Shown: positions 22,594 to 34,900, counted from the first letter of the stretch. The stretch is 64,000 nt of DNA from Orychophragmus violaceus (GCA_030180135.1 CM058236.1:55207728-55271727), one strand, 5' to 3'. The notes: a model not told the origin generated them from the letters alone. A program made the numbers and translations.

Positions 22594-24241
22594 CAGGTTT
22601 TAGGTTTCTTGTGAAATTGGATCATATGAATGTTTAATAGTTTTTGAATTAATTTTGAAAGAAAAATTGATTAAACTAATTAAATCCTAATCGTGTGATA
22701 TTGTTTTAATAATCGGCTGCTCTTGAGGTTTTGTAATGGCCGAATGTTCATATTGATAATTGAATGTGCTATTCGATCATTTTAATAATCGATTGCTGCA
22801 TTATTGAAACCCTAATGGCCTCTTGTGTGCGCGTGAGCCAATTAATAATCGATCTGTGTGAGCCGTTTTCTAAACGATCGCATGATCTTGTCCGAGATCG
22901 AGCGTAATCGATCGTGAGGCAAGATGGATCGAGCGTGATGCGTGGGCCATGATGCATTGTACCGAGGATGATTACATGCGATGATCGATCTTGCGATCGT
23001 GAGCATGCGCAAAATTCGCCGTTGGATCATTGGGCCTCGGATGCATTATGGGCCCACAATTGCGTTAATGGGCCGAGTTGGATCTAGGATCCGATTGTTT
23101 GGCCCATTAAAATTTTACGTCCCGCGAATAGTCAATCGGTTAAACCGAGCTTTGCGGTTCGTTGTCCAAAACCACTCCAATTAAACCGGTCCATTTTATT
23201 GGCGGTTAATTGAGTGTTTAAAGCCTTAAACCGCAAGTTAAATCAAATTGGCTAAAACACTAGGTGTTTCTTCCCGGTTTTGGATTTAACTGAACCGATC
23301 CAATTTATTGGTGGTTCAAGCGGTTAACCCAAATCGCAGTTTGCTGGAAATAATTTAATACATGGTATTATTTAATTTCTGGTTAAACCGGATTTAAATT
23401 CATAAAATTGAATTTTAACCTAAACCGAAGGCTGGTCTAAGTTTGATTTGGTTAGACCAAATAATTTAGAGCTGGTCTGGTTTAGTAAATAACCGATGGT
23501 TTTGATAGTTAATTTGGTCTTGGACCAGAATTAATAAACCGGATCGGTTATGTCAAATTATTGGGCCAGCTGGAATTCTATGGTCTTGGGCCAAAGAATT
23601 GGGCCTATAATTTGTGACCCAATCCCAAAATATTTATAAAATATTAAATTAGAAATTTCTATTTTTAGAAAGTTACTAAATTTAGAAAGTTTCTAAAATA
23701 AGAAAGTTTTCCAAAATAGTAATCTTCTATTTTTGGAAATAAAACTTAAAAATCCTCAAAAACAATATCAAGCTTAGATGTCTTTCCAATCTTGTCAACT
23801 ACTTAACGCTTACTTGATTACAGATATGGCTTACAGTGTGAGGTATCTGTTTTCGCGTAAGTAAAGTAGTATATAGTCACTAATTTCATTGGGAGTCCCA
23901 GATTTTAGTGATTATTTGGCTGTAAGAGATTGGTTTCCTTGACTGGGCCATCGGGAGTCCCGGGCCTTGAGACATCTGGTGAATTTGGGCCTCGGGCCCA
24001 ATTCACAACCGAGAGTTATTGGTTATAACTAGCTGTGTGTATGCTTACCAAGTAAAGCTAATTCCGGGTGACGGCCAGTGGCCCACTTTGGATTTAGCTG
24101 AACATGGGTCTCGGAATCATTGCATTCTTATGAGGTTAAACAAAGAAATTTTGAATGCAATGCGAGTTTTCTTATAAGTTATTAAGATTACTCTTTTATG
24201 AACTAAATAACTAAAACTCTATTTATCTCTAAATTTCAGCT
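22594..24241 (+). other. Long leader of copia-4
   Basis: 1.65 kb between primer site and gag, with no significant frame. It contains repeated TTAAACCG/GGTTTAA words (23130-23560) and many short GGGCC-containing blocks. Its length is unusual for a copia element and may hold packaging or translation signals. Confidence 0.6.
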
Positions 24242-25132
24242 ATGACGAGCACAAACAATCAAAACACTTTCTCGATCCGGTCTGTCCTTGAGATGGACAA
24301 ACTGAACGGATCAAATTTCTTGACTTGGTCGCGGAACCTGAGGCTAGTCCTCAGGCAGGAGAGAAAGGACTATGTCCTTGAGAAAGCTCTCCCCGTGAGG
24401 ATCGGGTCCAATGCCTCTCATGCAGTATATAATGCTTGGAATAAGCATTATAATGATGCGGTAGATGTGCGTGGTCTGATATTGGCTACCATGGACTCAG
24501 ATTTGCGGAAGCAATATGAGAACATGGAGTCGCCAATAGAGATGATCAGCAGCCTGAAATTGAGATTTCAGGAGCAGGTAAGAGTGGAGAGATACCAGTT
24601 GGTTAAATCTCTCACTAGCTGCAAGCTACCAAATGATCATCCAGTAAGTCCTCATGTCAGTAAAATGATGGGTTACATTGATAACCTGAGGAAACTGGAT
24701 TATCCAGTTAGCCAGGTATTGGCAACTGAGATCATTCTGCAGTCACTGCCGTCAAGCTATGATGAGTTCGTAAGGAACTATATCAAGAAAGGCTTAACGA
24801 AGACGTTGACTGAACTGCATGATATGCTCAAGACAGTTGAGCCAAACGTGAAGAGTACCCTGTACAATCTCATGAATGAGAAGGGTAGGTTTACTAAACC
24901 TAATGCTGACAAGGGTGAAGACAAAGTTGTCCAGATTTTGAATCATGGCAAGCGTGTGTCTTCTGAGCCCGAATCAGATACCTCTTACGTTGGTAAGTGC
25001 TGCTACTGTAAAGAGACTGGGCATTGGAAGAGAGATTGCATTAAATTCATGGAAGATTATGAGGAGTTGAAGTTGATGTATGAGACTACTCCCTCAGGTA
25101 TTCATGTTATTACTTCAAGTTATACCTTATAG
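24242..25132 (+). CDS. copia-4 Gag, intact
   Basis: 296 codons, uninterrupted. An N-terminal region (FSIRSVLEMDKLNGSNFLTW) is followed by the UBN2-type capsid region of copia Gag (LILATMDSDLRKQYENM; ILQSLPSSYDEFV). A zinc knuckle CCYCKETGHWKRDC lies near residues 257-270. The product would form virus-like particles and package element RNA. The stop directly precedes a protease-like remnant (VLVTGCGTDVCYNMQSL), so in the ancestor gag-pol was probably one frame. Gag being open while everything after it is broken suggests selection on gag or very recent copying. Confidence 0.85.
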   Translation: MTSTNNQNTFSIRSVLEMDKLNGSNFLTWSRNLRLVLRQERKDYVLEKALPVRIGSNASHAVYNAWNKHYNDAVDVRGLILATMDSDLRKQYENMESPIEMISSLKLRFQEQVRVERYQLVKSLTSCKLPNDHPVSPHVSKMMGYIDNLRKLDYPVSQVLATEIILQSLPSSYDEFVRNYIKKGLTKTLTELHDMLKTVEPNVKSTLYNLMNEKGRFTKPNADKGEDKVVQILNHGKRVSSEPESDTSYVGKCCYCKETGHWKRDCIKFMEDYEELKLMYETTPSGIHVITSSYTL

Positions 25133-28100
25133 GTATTGGTTACTGGTTGTGGCACTGATGTTTGTTATAATATGCAGAGCCTGAGCAACAGTAGAACGTT
25201 GAAGGAAGGGCAAGTGGAACTGCGTGTCTGGAAGGAGCTTGGGATGCTGCCTCAGCCGTAGGGTTTTCACTTGTAGATGCCTTTCAGGCTTGGTTTTGAA
25301 TTAAGTAATTGCTACAATGTACCTGCTTTAAGCAGAGTTGTCTTTCATTTTCTTGTAAGAATTTGAATGTTTTTCATTTTGATAAAGACAAGTTTTGTTC
25401 TTTTGATCTTAATGAAATGTTAATTGTAGCACCCTATTCAAGGAATGGGTTTTATATCTTAAACCAAAGAGTGCCTAAATGTAACATAAATACCAAATTG
25501 GTTTAAATCTGATGAATTAAACCTGATTTTTCTTGGCATAAATGTTTTGGTCAAATAGAGTAAATTGGATTCAGAAACCCCATAGTTATGGACTTTTGGG
25601 CTCATTTGAATGAATATCTTATGAGACTTGAATTCTGCTTACTGGACCAAAAGACAAAGGGCCCATCTTAGCCGAGCTAGAGAAAGGCCCAAAGGCTTAT
25701 TGGAGATTGAACATACTCATGTATGTGGTCCGATGAGCAGTAATGCCAGAGAAAATTTCATGTACTTCATTGTCTCTACTGATTACTTCAGTAAGTGTGA
25801 CTGTGTTCATTTGATGAGACACAAGTCGGAATTCTTTGACATGGTCGAAAGAGTTCCAGAGTGAGGTATAGAATCAAAGTGACGAAAGTATTGAGACTCT
25901 GGATTAGATCAAGAGTGAGAATACTTAAGTCATTGATAGTGTGATCATCTGAATGAGTGTGAAGTCGTTTCACAGCTCATTTCTCCTGAAAAACCTGGAG
26001 GTGTTTCTGTGAGTAAGAATCAGATCTTATTAGAAATGATTAAAGATGAGTCACACGAATCTTCCATGATATTCTCTAAGAATAACGCTCTATAAATATC
26101 TAAGTTTACACTGAAAAAGTTCCACCAATATCAGTTGAAAGACGCCACGTAAATGTGGATTGGAATCGATCCAAATTCGTCTTTACTGAGTATTTGTAGT
26201 TGTGCTACTTCGCTGGTTGTCCTAGGGAAACCAAGGCTTGTTACTTTTACGTCCATTCTGTTTTCTAAGAAGGGAAGTTACTTTCCAAGAAGAACAGTGG
26301 GAGTAAAAGTATAACTCGAAGAAATTCGAGAATTACAGGAGGCTACTCAACCTGTTGAGGGAGAGCAGCGGATGGATTTACAGATTTCTGTAGAATCTAC
26401 ACCTGTAGAGCCTGAAGTTCGCAGATATGAATGAATCAGTCACTAATCCGAGAGTGATTTCTCGTCATTAGTTGAACCTGATGATCATTGAAAGTTCGCA
26501 TGATCTGATGATCATTGAAAGCGACGAACCTGCGAAATTCAAAGAAGCGAATGTGAGCCCGGACTCCGAAAACCTACACTATGTGTAAGTAAGCTTCATT
26601 GATCCATTCTGGATGGAAGCAGACACATCGGAGTTGGAATCTTCGTTCTGCTGAAGTAGTCAAGGTTTTGACTTGAACAGGAACGAAGTGGAACTGTGCG
26701 TTTACTAAAAGATAAGTGGGAGCAATATTGCATTTCTCAAAGTGTATGTCAATGACATACTGATTCTCGAAAATAACATTCCAATGCTGCAGTCGGTAAA
26801 GGACTGGCTTGGGAGTTGGTTTTATGATTGACATGGGTAAAGCCACGTAGTTCTTGGATTTTGGATCTAAAGATAAAGATCCAAAAGAGCTGGTAGGACA
26901 AAGTCAGGATTCTTAAATTGACAAAGTCCTACACGTAATCAGCAATCCAAGAAGGGCTTTATGCCAATGTCACATGGCAATTCATTAAGCAAGATACAGT
27001 GTCCTGCGATATCTGCTGAGCTTGAATGCATGGACAGGATTCCATATGCGACGGCAATTGGATCTATCATGTATGCCATGACACATACTTGTTTTGATGT
27101 TGCTTTAATGCTAAGCAAGACAAGTAAAGACCAGTCAAATCCAGCAAAGAATCACTGGATTGCCGTAAAGAATATTCTGAAGTATTTGAGGAATACTTAG
27201 GATAAGTTCTTGATTTACGAAGAAAGTGAGGTGCTACAAGTCGATAGAGTCTGAAAGGCAAGTTTCCAATAGACAAAGATAATTCCTGGTCACAGTCCGG
27301 CTATATCTTGTGTCTAACTGGCGGTGCAAGGCACTGTTGCTGACTCCATGACTTAAGCTGAACATTTCGCAGCTTGAGAAGCGGCGAAAGAGGTTGTTTG
27401 GAAAGAAGAGTTCATCACTGAACTTGATGTGATTCCCAGCATAGATGAGACTAGCTGCACATCATAGGTCCAAACACCTTGAGGATAGGTGTAACCTATT
27501 CCGTGAGATAAATGACAGAGGTGTTAAGTAGATAAACAAGTTTCATCGAATGAGAACGTTGCTAATCTATTAACGAAGCCACTCCTTATGCCTAAGCACG
27601 AGTCGCGGACTGTAGCTGTAGGATGAGTGAAATTAAGATGTAGTCTTAATTTCAGTGGGAGTTTGTAAAGGGCTTTACTTAGTTGTTTTGAAAGGTTCAT
27701 GTAAACATTTTAAAATGTTAATGAAATTTTTATTTCTGGATTATTTTAACTGTGATATAAAATAATCGTTCCAAAATGATTCATGTCACTATATATGGGC
27801 CATCGAAGTACATGAGTAGACTTGATCCTGAAACCCCATATTTAACGAAGTGACATAAATCATAGTGTCCATAGTCGAAGGTTGTTGAAATTGGAACACC
27901 AACAACCTGTTGAGACTAGATTGTGTTGAGACTTATGACCAAGTTTCGAGGGGTCATAGATGCGCAGCATCAAAGTCGACACATAGGTATATGTAGGGGA
28001 GCATATGACCGGACATGGCCCGCAAGATGAGAACTCTGCAAGATATTAATATCTGTGTCATAAGAAGTTCTCATATACGACTATAGAGTATAGTCCTTAG

Positions 28101-28485
28101 ACCTGAGTTCGCATGCATGTGGCTGCACATGGAGTAATGCGCTTTGATCATTGTCTAACGCTGTTTCGTAACTGGGAGCTATACGGACCTTGGTTGGGTG
28201 TATTATGAATTGTGTAGTTCATAGTGATGGAACAAGATGGGATTTGTCCCTGCCGTTTAACGGAGGTAATATCTCTAGGCCAATCGGAGATTTGATAGCT
28301 GGTAAGAGAATGGCCATTCCCAAACGGACTTGCCCAAGTCGTTTGAATTGTCAGTATCAAATCTGGTCCGATAAACATGGTCTGGCTATATAAGGATGAC
28401 ACGCATCTTGCCTTATGCCAGATCGAGATATTAAGACAAAAGGACTAGGGAATGTAGGATTCTAGTACAATCGGGAGATTGTTGG
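25133..28485 (+). pseudogene. copia-4 pol remnants
   Basis: Only patches can be aligned. These are protease/pre-integrase text near 25140-25500 (NCYNVPALS, FCSFDLNEML), integrase-like IEHTHVCGPMSSNARENFMYFIVSTDY near 25690-25790, and a reverse transcriptase/RNase H tail near 26990-27600 (IPYATAIGSIMYAM, HWIAVKNILKYL, NVANLLTKPL). Many small deletions and stops lie between. The catalytic YVDD motif is degraded to YVNDILI near 26750. It is not functional. Confidence 0.8.
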
Positions 28486-28522
28486 GAATGTCCTTTGTAG
28501 AATTCCAGTACAAGTGGGAGAT
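28486..28522 (+). other. Duplicated polypurine tract and LTR edge of copia-4
   Basis: The sequence GGGAGATTGTTGGGAATGTCC occurs twice in tandem, starting near 28473 and near 28516. The second copy is the true junction of tract (GTGGGAGAT) and 3' LTR (28523). The first copy carries the tract plus about 15 bases of LTR start. Confidence 0.8.
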
Positions 28523-29199
28523 TGTTGGGAATGTCCTGAAATCTACCGTACTATCTCTAGAAAGTATGATAAGTGTCGAGATCAGACATAAGTCATAAAT
28601 ACTGGGTGATCATGATGGCTTGCTAGAGTCCGCTCATGATCTATAAGTTTAGGACTTATTACCAGTATTGTATGATCCCGAAGGGTCACACACCATAGCT
28701 AACGGGAAAGTTAAATGGAATTAATACGGTAAGATGCAATGGCATTTACTGTATTGGATCAGAGAATTGGGCAAGACAAAATACAGGCTTTTGTCTGATT
28801 TGTGTCTTGGGCCCAAATAACAAATGAGCCATTAGTCATTAGACTTGGGCCCATTAGAGAGTTAATTAGAAGGAAGAAATCGAAACCCTAAGCTCATGCT
28901 TTTGCGATTTTTCTCCTCTGTGGCCGCGGGTCTCATTCTCTCTCTAACTCTCTCTTTCTGATCTGATCCATCTCTTTGGTCTAGCAGCCATCCATTGCTT
29001 GTAAGAGTGTGGATACTTGAGGAGGAGCCGATTCTCATCAGCTCTAATCTGATCTTGTCATTACCACCAATCACTCCGCTGCAAAAGGTAAAGATCAGGT
29101 TTGTTTTATGATTCGTTTTGCAAGAACCTAGATCTGTTTAAAGATTTGTGTTAGGTTGTAATTGAGAATTAAACCATGGAAAACACCCATAATCCTTCA
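28523..29199 (+). repeat. 3' LTR of copia-4
   Basis: 677 bp. Differences from the 5' LTR seen by eye are GTGATTT/GCGATTT, CTCGTTC/CTCATTC, CCCTTG/CCATTG and AAGGATT/AAAGATT, about 0.6 percent. Confidence 0.92.
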
Positions 29200-29945
29200 T
29201 CTTTGTGCTAGATTGTTCCATCTTTAAGGATAACTTCAAGCGTTCTCTCTGTGATTTAGGATCTGGTGTGAATCTCATGCCATACTCTGTGGCTGTGAGA
29301 TTTGGACTGATGGATTTTCAGCCTACTATGATCTCTCTTATCCTAGCTGATCGATCGAAGTGGTATCCAGAAGGAGTTCTTGAGTAGATTCCTATCAGAG
29401 TTGGAGACTACTTGATTCCAACAGACTTTGTAGTGCTGAAGTATAACGTTGAACTGGATGATCCTTTCCTTCTTGGTAGATCCTTCTTAGCTACTGTTGG
29501 GGCAGTGATTGATGTGAGACGTGGTCTGATTGATCTCCACCTGGGAGACAAGCCTTTGCAGTTCAAGATGGATAAGATGCAGAAATCCACCATTGATGGA
29601 CAGAGCTTCAGTGTGGAAGTGCAACCAGAGTTTCTTATTGGAGAAGAGAAGATGGCAGTTCAGTCTGAACTTGCTCTAACATCTTCAGATCCTGCAACTG
29701 CTCTTAAGCAGAAAGCTCCAGATCTCTTTCATCCACCAAAGCACATGTATGAATCCTCTAAACTTAAATCTCCTAATCCATCAGCTGTGAATGCAGGAAA
29801 ACGCAGTATCCCACCCACGCTTCGCTCCCACCCTGGTTCCACTCGCTCATTCCTTGGGAAGTCTCATGATCCCAATGCTTATACACCACCTTGGATGAGG
29901 AGACATTCAAAGAGGCACTCCAAGCCTCTGCTGAATCCCCCATGA
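29200..29945 (+). pseudogene. Athila-C protease fragment, pol deleted
   Basis: It resumes after copia-4 with the aspartic protease motif SLCDLGSGVNLMPYSVAVRFG (about 29248-29310), where the family normally has D-L/T-G-A/S. A stop interrupts at 29385. A frame from 29412 continues with IPTDFVVL, DPFLLGRSFLATVGAVIDV and PLQFKMDKM, and ends at 29945 with PPWMRRH. Reverse transcriptase and integrase are absent. The frame runs straight into the 3' stem-loop region, so about 3 kb of pol was lost. Confidence 0.8.
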
Positions 29946-31147
29946 GTCTGATCTCCTTCCCATAGTCAAGTTACTGACTTTAAACAAGCGCTGAGTGGGA
30001 GGCAACCCACTAGTAGGTCTGTTCTTTCTTTTATTTTTCGTTTTGATTTTGGTTACTTTTGATTTTTCTTCTTTTAGTGTGTTCATGGCATGAGAAAAAG
30101 TTTCATCGCTCTGCCGCATAGGTCACATACGGTTAAGATTTTACCGTAAAGATTGCGGTTCAATCAGCGGTTCTCTCAATCCGCGAGCAAACACGACTTG
30201 CGTTGATCGACGCGGTCCTAGCATCGATCGACACAAGCCGACGACAGGTAAGGTTCTCTGCACTTTTCGGAATTTGTTCATTTCGATTCTTGTTCTCACC
30301 GAGCCCAAGCTTCTATAACACTGCGGACAGTGTTGTTTAAGTGTGGGGGAGGTAGCTATTGACGCACCATTTTCTGTTTTCTTAGAGTCAGTATAAATCT
30401 TTTTTATTGAGTCAAATTGAGTAGGAAACAAGGACTTTTTGAGGAGATTACCACATTTGCAGGAACTTAAGTAACCATTGGATGAGTTTGCAGATGATCT
30501 ATGACTATTAGAAAACCCCACACAGACCAGCTTACCGAGGACACCCATGTCACATCAGGTATTCAGAGAATCCATTATTGACTTCACTTTAACTTGACTT
30601 AATTTTTCTCACCTTGGGGCTTGGTATACTTTGAGTCGGATTCCTCTGTTAGTTCTGACACAGCTTGTAAACTTGTCCAGGTATGGTTCCCTTCTCACCG
30701 AAGTGGTCGCGGGAGTGGTAGAGACCCCTATTACATCTTGTGCATCCATGGAATGTGTCCAAAGTACACCCCAATGCGGGAAGAGCACTGATAGAAAAAA
30801 TAAAATGATACCCAGTGGGGAAAAATCAGTGCTAGGAAGGAAAAGGAGAAGAGAGGAACCAGAAAATGATAATTGAGTGGTCAGATGCTAACAGAGTAAG
30901 AGTCCATGTGTTCTTTGATCGATATTCCCTAGGTGAGACCGCACTTATTAGATTACAGAAGTCAGTATGGTGAATTTGAATGCTCTAAATGTGATTGTGA
31001 AGTTTACTCAGGACAGTTGCTAAGTGTGGGGGAAGTACATGTTGGTCTTGATGTCTGCAGGTTCATTTTCTGAAGTTTTCAAACTTCTTCTCCTGATCTT
31101 GGTTTTTTGTTTCCTTGAGGGAAATCAAAGGCTAAGTGTGGGGGAGT
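29946..31147 (+). other. Athila-C 3' non-coding region with stem-loop and purine tracts
   Basis: Stem-loop AGTGGGAGGCAACCCACT at 29994-30011 with donor-like AGTAGGTCT after it. Dyads GCGTTGATCGACGC (about 30199-30212) and GCATCGATCGACAC (about 30220-30233). Purine tracts TAAGTGTGGGGGAGG at 30338-30352, 31021-31034 and 31133-31147, the last joined to the LTR. No env-like frame is open. Confidence 0.75.
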
Positions 31148-32331
31148 TGATATATCATGGTTTTTAGGGCTTTTGACCATGGTAAATGTCTTTGTTATCG
31201 AGTCTTTTAGTATGTTATGGAGTCCTTTTAGGGTGTTTTACAGGACTAGGTACGTTTGGCGCACATTTAGACGTTATGGCACATTTTGGAGCCTTTTGGA
31301 GAGTTCGGGCGAGAAGAAGAAGTTGGATCGATTCTGGATGCTTGTGTCGATCGACACATATGTGGCATCGATCGACACACATCGTGATCAGACATATTTT
31401 GCCGAGTAATGAAGACTTTGGAGAAATTACACTTTGGCCCAAAAGTTTTTCATAATTACAAAGAAACCCCAGACGTGTTTAGCTATTATATAAGGTTATT
31501 TTAAGTTATTGTTTAGGCTACGCTTTTCATAAGTTTTATTCTAAGAGAGATTTAGAGAGATTGAGGGGCTGGTCTTGTACTCGAGAGAGAAGAGATTTTG
31601 AACCCCTGTTTCTTTACTTCTTTTATGATATTCAGTATTCTATTCATTATGATTTCTGTTTCATTGATCCTGTCTGAGTACTTTACCTGTTAGGTTTGGG
31701 GATTCTCATTGGGGATTTCATGGAATTATCGGTTAATCAATCTGTAGGGATTCATACTTTCTAGTTCTTCATCTAGGGTTGTTCTTAATGCTTAATCTGA
31801 ATTAGCTACCCAGATTTATGATGTTAGGTTGATTTCCGCAACGACAGTTGGTTAATTAACTAGAAAGAACCTAGATGAGAAATTGAACTATTCACAAAGA
31901 AATTTGGCTTAGGGAAATTGTGAACGAAAGAACTTGAGATTAATGCATGTTTAGGATCTCTAGAACTCGCAACGAAAGTTGGTTTTCTAGGTTGCTAGAC
32001 ATAGATAATACTCGCAACGAAAGTTGGTTTGTTATACTTCTGTGATTCTACTTCTAGAACATTTCTTAATTAGATCTCGATTGATTGATTAGCATGTATT
32101 CCTGATTTCCTGAGAACTCCCTTGACATGACGTTTCGCTTGATTGATACACAACATTTGCTTTACTTTCTGCATTGTTTACTGCTTTCTGACTGCTGCTG
32201 CTTAGCTTAATTCGAACCTTTATAGTCTATCGCAAGATTCTTGAGTCTCAGTGGATTCGATACCCTATATACTACTAGTCACGTCTGTGCACTTGCAGTG
32301 TAGCTCTAGGGATTAAAAATTGAGCATATCA
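31148..32331 (+). repeat. 3' LTR of Athila-C
   Basis: 1184 bp, TGATATATCATGG to GAGCATATCA. Dyads GTGTCGATCGACAC (31344-31357) and GCATCGATCGACAC (31365-31378) are in the usual position. CCGACGG-type DNA of CACTA-2 resumes directly afterwards. Confidence 0.88.
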
Positions 32332-32524
32332 ATCGACGGTTTTCTGACGGTTTTAAATTTAATTTTTTATTTAAATATTATTTATTTGAAATTTATATAA
32401 TATTAAATAATTGAAAATAATTTATTTAATATTAAAAATAAAAAATATATTTGATACGAAATTTTATTATTTAATTTATTATTAAATTTATTAAATATAT
32501 TTCTAAAGAAAATTTAAAATTATA
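32332..32524. repeat. CACTA-2 array remnant and AT-rich spacer
   Basis: ATCGACGGTTTTCTGACGG (32332-32350) is the tail of the subterminal array cut by Athila-C. The rest is more than 85 percent A/T with AAATATTAT-like words and no gene. Confidence 0.7.
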
Positions 32525-34149
32525 TAAGACCGGGATCCACATTGGGTCCCTGTCCCGTCCATTCCCTCTACAGAGGCTGTACCCGTCCCCGTTCCAGATG
32601 CTCCTGTTCCCACTCTTGGTCCTGCTACATGAGTTGTCCCTTCTGATCCTCCATGAACAGCGCCGCCGTACTTGATGTAGTTTATTATTTGATCTTACAT
32701 CTCCTTCATCTTCCTTTCATTATCCGCCTGCATCTGAGCTTCAATCTGCGCACTTTCCTTTCGCATCCGAGCTTCAAACCTCTCCTGACTCGCCTTCAGA
32801 GCTTCAATTTCCGCGTCTTTCTCTCGCAAGGATTCGGTGAAGGAGCCGTTCTCCGGACGGAAGCGGGAATGCGGATTCGAGACTCCCTCCCCCATGTTTC
32901 CTAAACCGAAAACACGGCATTTCATGCGCTGCGTTTCCTGCATAGTTACTAAAATATTAGTTACAAATCAAGTTATTAAGAGTTATGTAAAATTTTAGTA
33001 AACACACAAACTTACCTAGAGAAAAATCTCGTTGATCTTTTTTGACGGTAACTCCTCCGTTGAGCCGACTTCCTCGGATTGCTGGGTTTGGACCTCCTCC
33101 ACCCGCCTCTTTGCCGACTCTACAATTCTCCGAGCGATCGAATCCTGGATCTCGCCTGTAGTCTTGTTCCTATGGTCCTCCTCAGTGAGCTCAACAAACG
33201 TCGGGTCTCGTCCTGTTCGTTGTTTCTGTATTTTAAACGGTCATTAGTATTTAATTATATAAAATATGGAAAATTTTAAAAATAATACTTACAAAGTCAA
33301 TCTTTCGCTGTATGGTGCTCTTTGCTTCCGCGTTATGGGTCGCCATCCCCAAACCATTTCTCTCAGTCTTGCGGTTCTGGGAATGCATCGAAGAGTCCGC
33401 TGCAGCAGGATGGGACCAATGACGGATGAACCCGGCAAACAGTGTGGGGTTCACTCCCTTCGGCTCTTCCTGTAAAACCCACTTCTGCTTCCACTCATTA
33501 AGGATGTGAGAATAGTGGCTCTTCGCCTACTTGTGGAAACCCTTCTCCACAAGCGTCGTATGGTTCCTAGCCCAAGTATACTTTTGCTAAAAAAAATGTT
33601 TGATGTTAACAAAAATTGATTTAAATTAAGAATTTGTAAGATATTGAATGGAGATATACTTACCGCGAATTGGCGGAACCAGTTATGCTGGTCGGACCTA
33701 GGCATCTTGTTGTACGTCGGGTACGGGTGAGAGAGCATGCTACACATCATTCCCAAAATGCTCTTCGTGACCTTCGAAGACGTCATCTCGAACCTTAAAA
33801 TGTCAATGCCAAAACATGAAACATTAAACAGACATTTAAAAAATATATATAATAATAACGATTTTGTTGAAGTTAAGATAACTTACATAATTAACTAGGT
33901 TGTTAAAAGGACCGGGATGAAGTCGTTTGAGCATCTCCCGTCCCGGCTGCTCGACTAAGACTTCAATCTCCGGTGCGATATACCACAGAACATCATGTGT
34001 ATCTTGCCGCGGAAGGTACTGTCTCGGCTGCGTCGGTCTATGTTAAGTAGATCGAAGCCGCCGTGGAGGTGCCGATCGTGCCTGAGTAGGCTGCACCTCA
34101 TCTTGCGGGGTGGAGGACAAAAACGCCTCAAACTTTTATAATAAGACAT
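32525..34149 (-). pseudogene. TNPA-like plant transposase (Ptta/En/Spm, Transposase_24), decayed
   Basis: A TNPA-like protein binds the subterminal repeats and assists excision. Exons on the minus strand: about 34149-33890 (PEIEVLVEQPGREMLKRLHP, needs a frame change from the first codons); 33797-33663 (TSSKVTKSILGMMCSMLSHPYPTY, WFRQFA); 33587-33290 (YTWARNHTTLVEKGFHK, stop, AKSHYSHILNEWKQKW, FIRHWSHP); about 33240-33020 (GRDPTFVELTEEDH, IARRIVESAKRV); 32945-32695 (coiled-coil ESLREKDAEIEALKASQERFEARMRK). After a stop at 32695 a glycine/threonine-rich tail continues to about 32525. Intron edges have GT/AG. The long C-terminal coiled coil fits dimerisation. Confidence 0.75.
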
Positions 34150-34199
34150 AGATTCCGTAAAATAATTTAAACGTCAACAGTTTGATTAAAAAACTAGTA

Positions 34200-34900
34200 C
34201 ACGATAAAAAAGTTATATAACAAATAAAAAATAGGAATTTTTTATAGAAAGTTACAAATAAATAGTAACATAAAACCGTTTTTTTTAAATAAATAATTCT
34301 ATATAAACGTTTTAATATAACATTAAAAATATTAAAAGTTTTTAAAATTATATAAAACGTTTTAAAAAAACATAAAAATTATAAAAACGTTTTTTATGTT
34401 TCATAAAAAACGTTTTTAAAATTATATAAAATGTTGTTTTAAAAAACATAAAAATTATAAAAACGTTTTTATAAAACATACAAAATATAAAACGTTTTTA
34501 AAATTATATAAAATGTTTTATAAAAACATAAAAATTATAAAAACGTTTTTATAAATCATACAAATTATAAAACGTTTTATAAAACATAAAAATTATAAAA
34601 TTGTTTTTATAAATTATAATTTTATAAAAATTATAAAAGCGTTTTTATAAATCATACAAATTATAAAACGTTTTTAAAATTATATAAAATGTTTTATAAG
34701 AACAAAAAAATTATAAAAACGTTTTTATAAATCATAAAATTATAAAAACGTTTTTAAAATTATATAAAACGTTTTTATAAAAAATATAAAATTATATAAA
34801 CACATAAAAATTATAAAACGTAATTATATAACACTAAATATTATAAAACGTTTTTATAACAAATATAAAGAAATTTTTGTAAAACTTTATTAGAGAAAAC
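34200..34900. repeat. AAACGTTT palindrome array in CACTA-2
   Basis: About twenty AAAAACGTTTTT-type palindromes separated by ATAAAACATAAAAATTATA-like spacers, roughly 35-40 bases apart and imperfectly tandem. No frame. It lies between the TNPA-like gene start and the internal CCGACGG array. From 34900 to 35350 I see only unique AT-rich DNA. Confidence 0.7.

Larger units (their letters stand above)
21904..29199 (+). mobile_element. copia-4, young Ty1/copia element with intact gag only
   Basis: 7296 bp with 677-bp LTRs that differ at about four sites by eye, and a perfect TSD TCTTT (21899-21903 and 29200-29204). It has a tRNA-Met-type primer site, a long leader, an intact 296-codon gag and a pol reduced to fragments. 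Near-identical LTRs with a ruined pol imply movement supplied by another element. Confidence 0.92.
19560..32331 (+). mobile_element. Athila-C, Ty3/gypsy retrotransposon with internal deletions
   Basis: A truncated 5' LTR (19560-20108) is fused directly to gag. Gag is interrupted by copia-4, followed by a protease fragment, the 3' non-coding region and a full 3' LTR (31148-32331). The primer site, leader, reverse transcriptase and integrase are missing. Flanks are AAGGA on the left and ATCGA on the right, an imperfect duplication. CCGACGG array sequence continues on both sides, which places it inside CACTA-2. Confidence 0.87.

Noticed and set aside
22769..23184. Overlapping frames in the copia-4 leader
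   Set aside because: They are short, antisense to each other and coincide with TCGATC-rich repeats. The retroelement leader explains the region.
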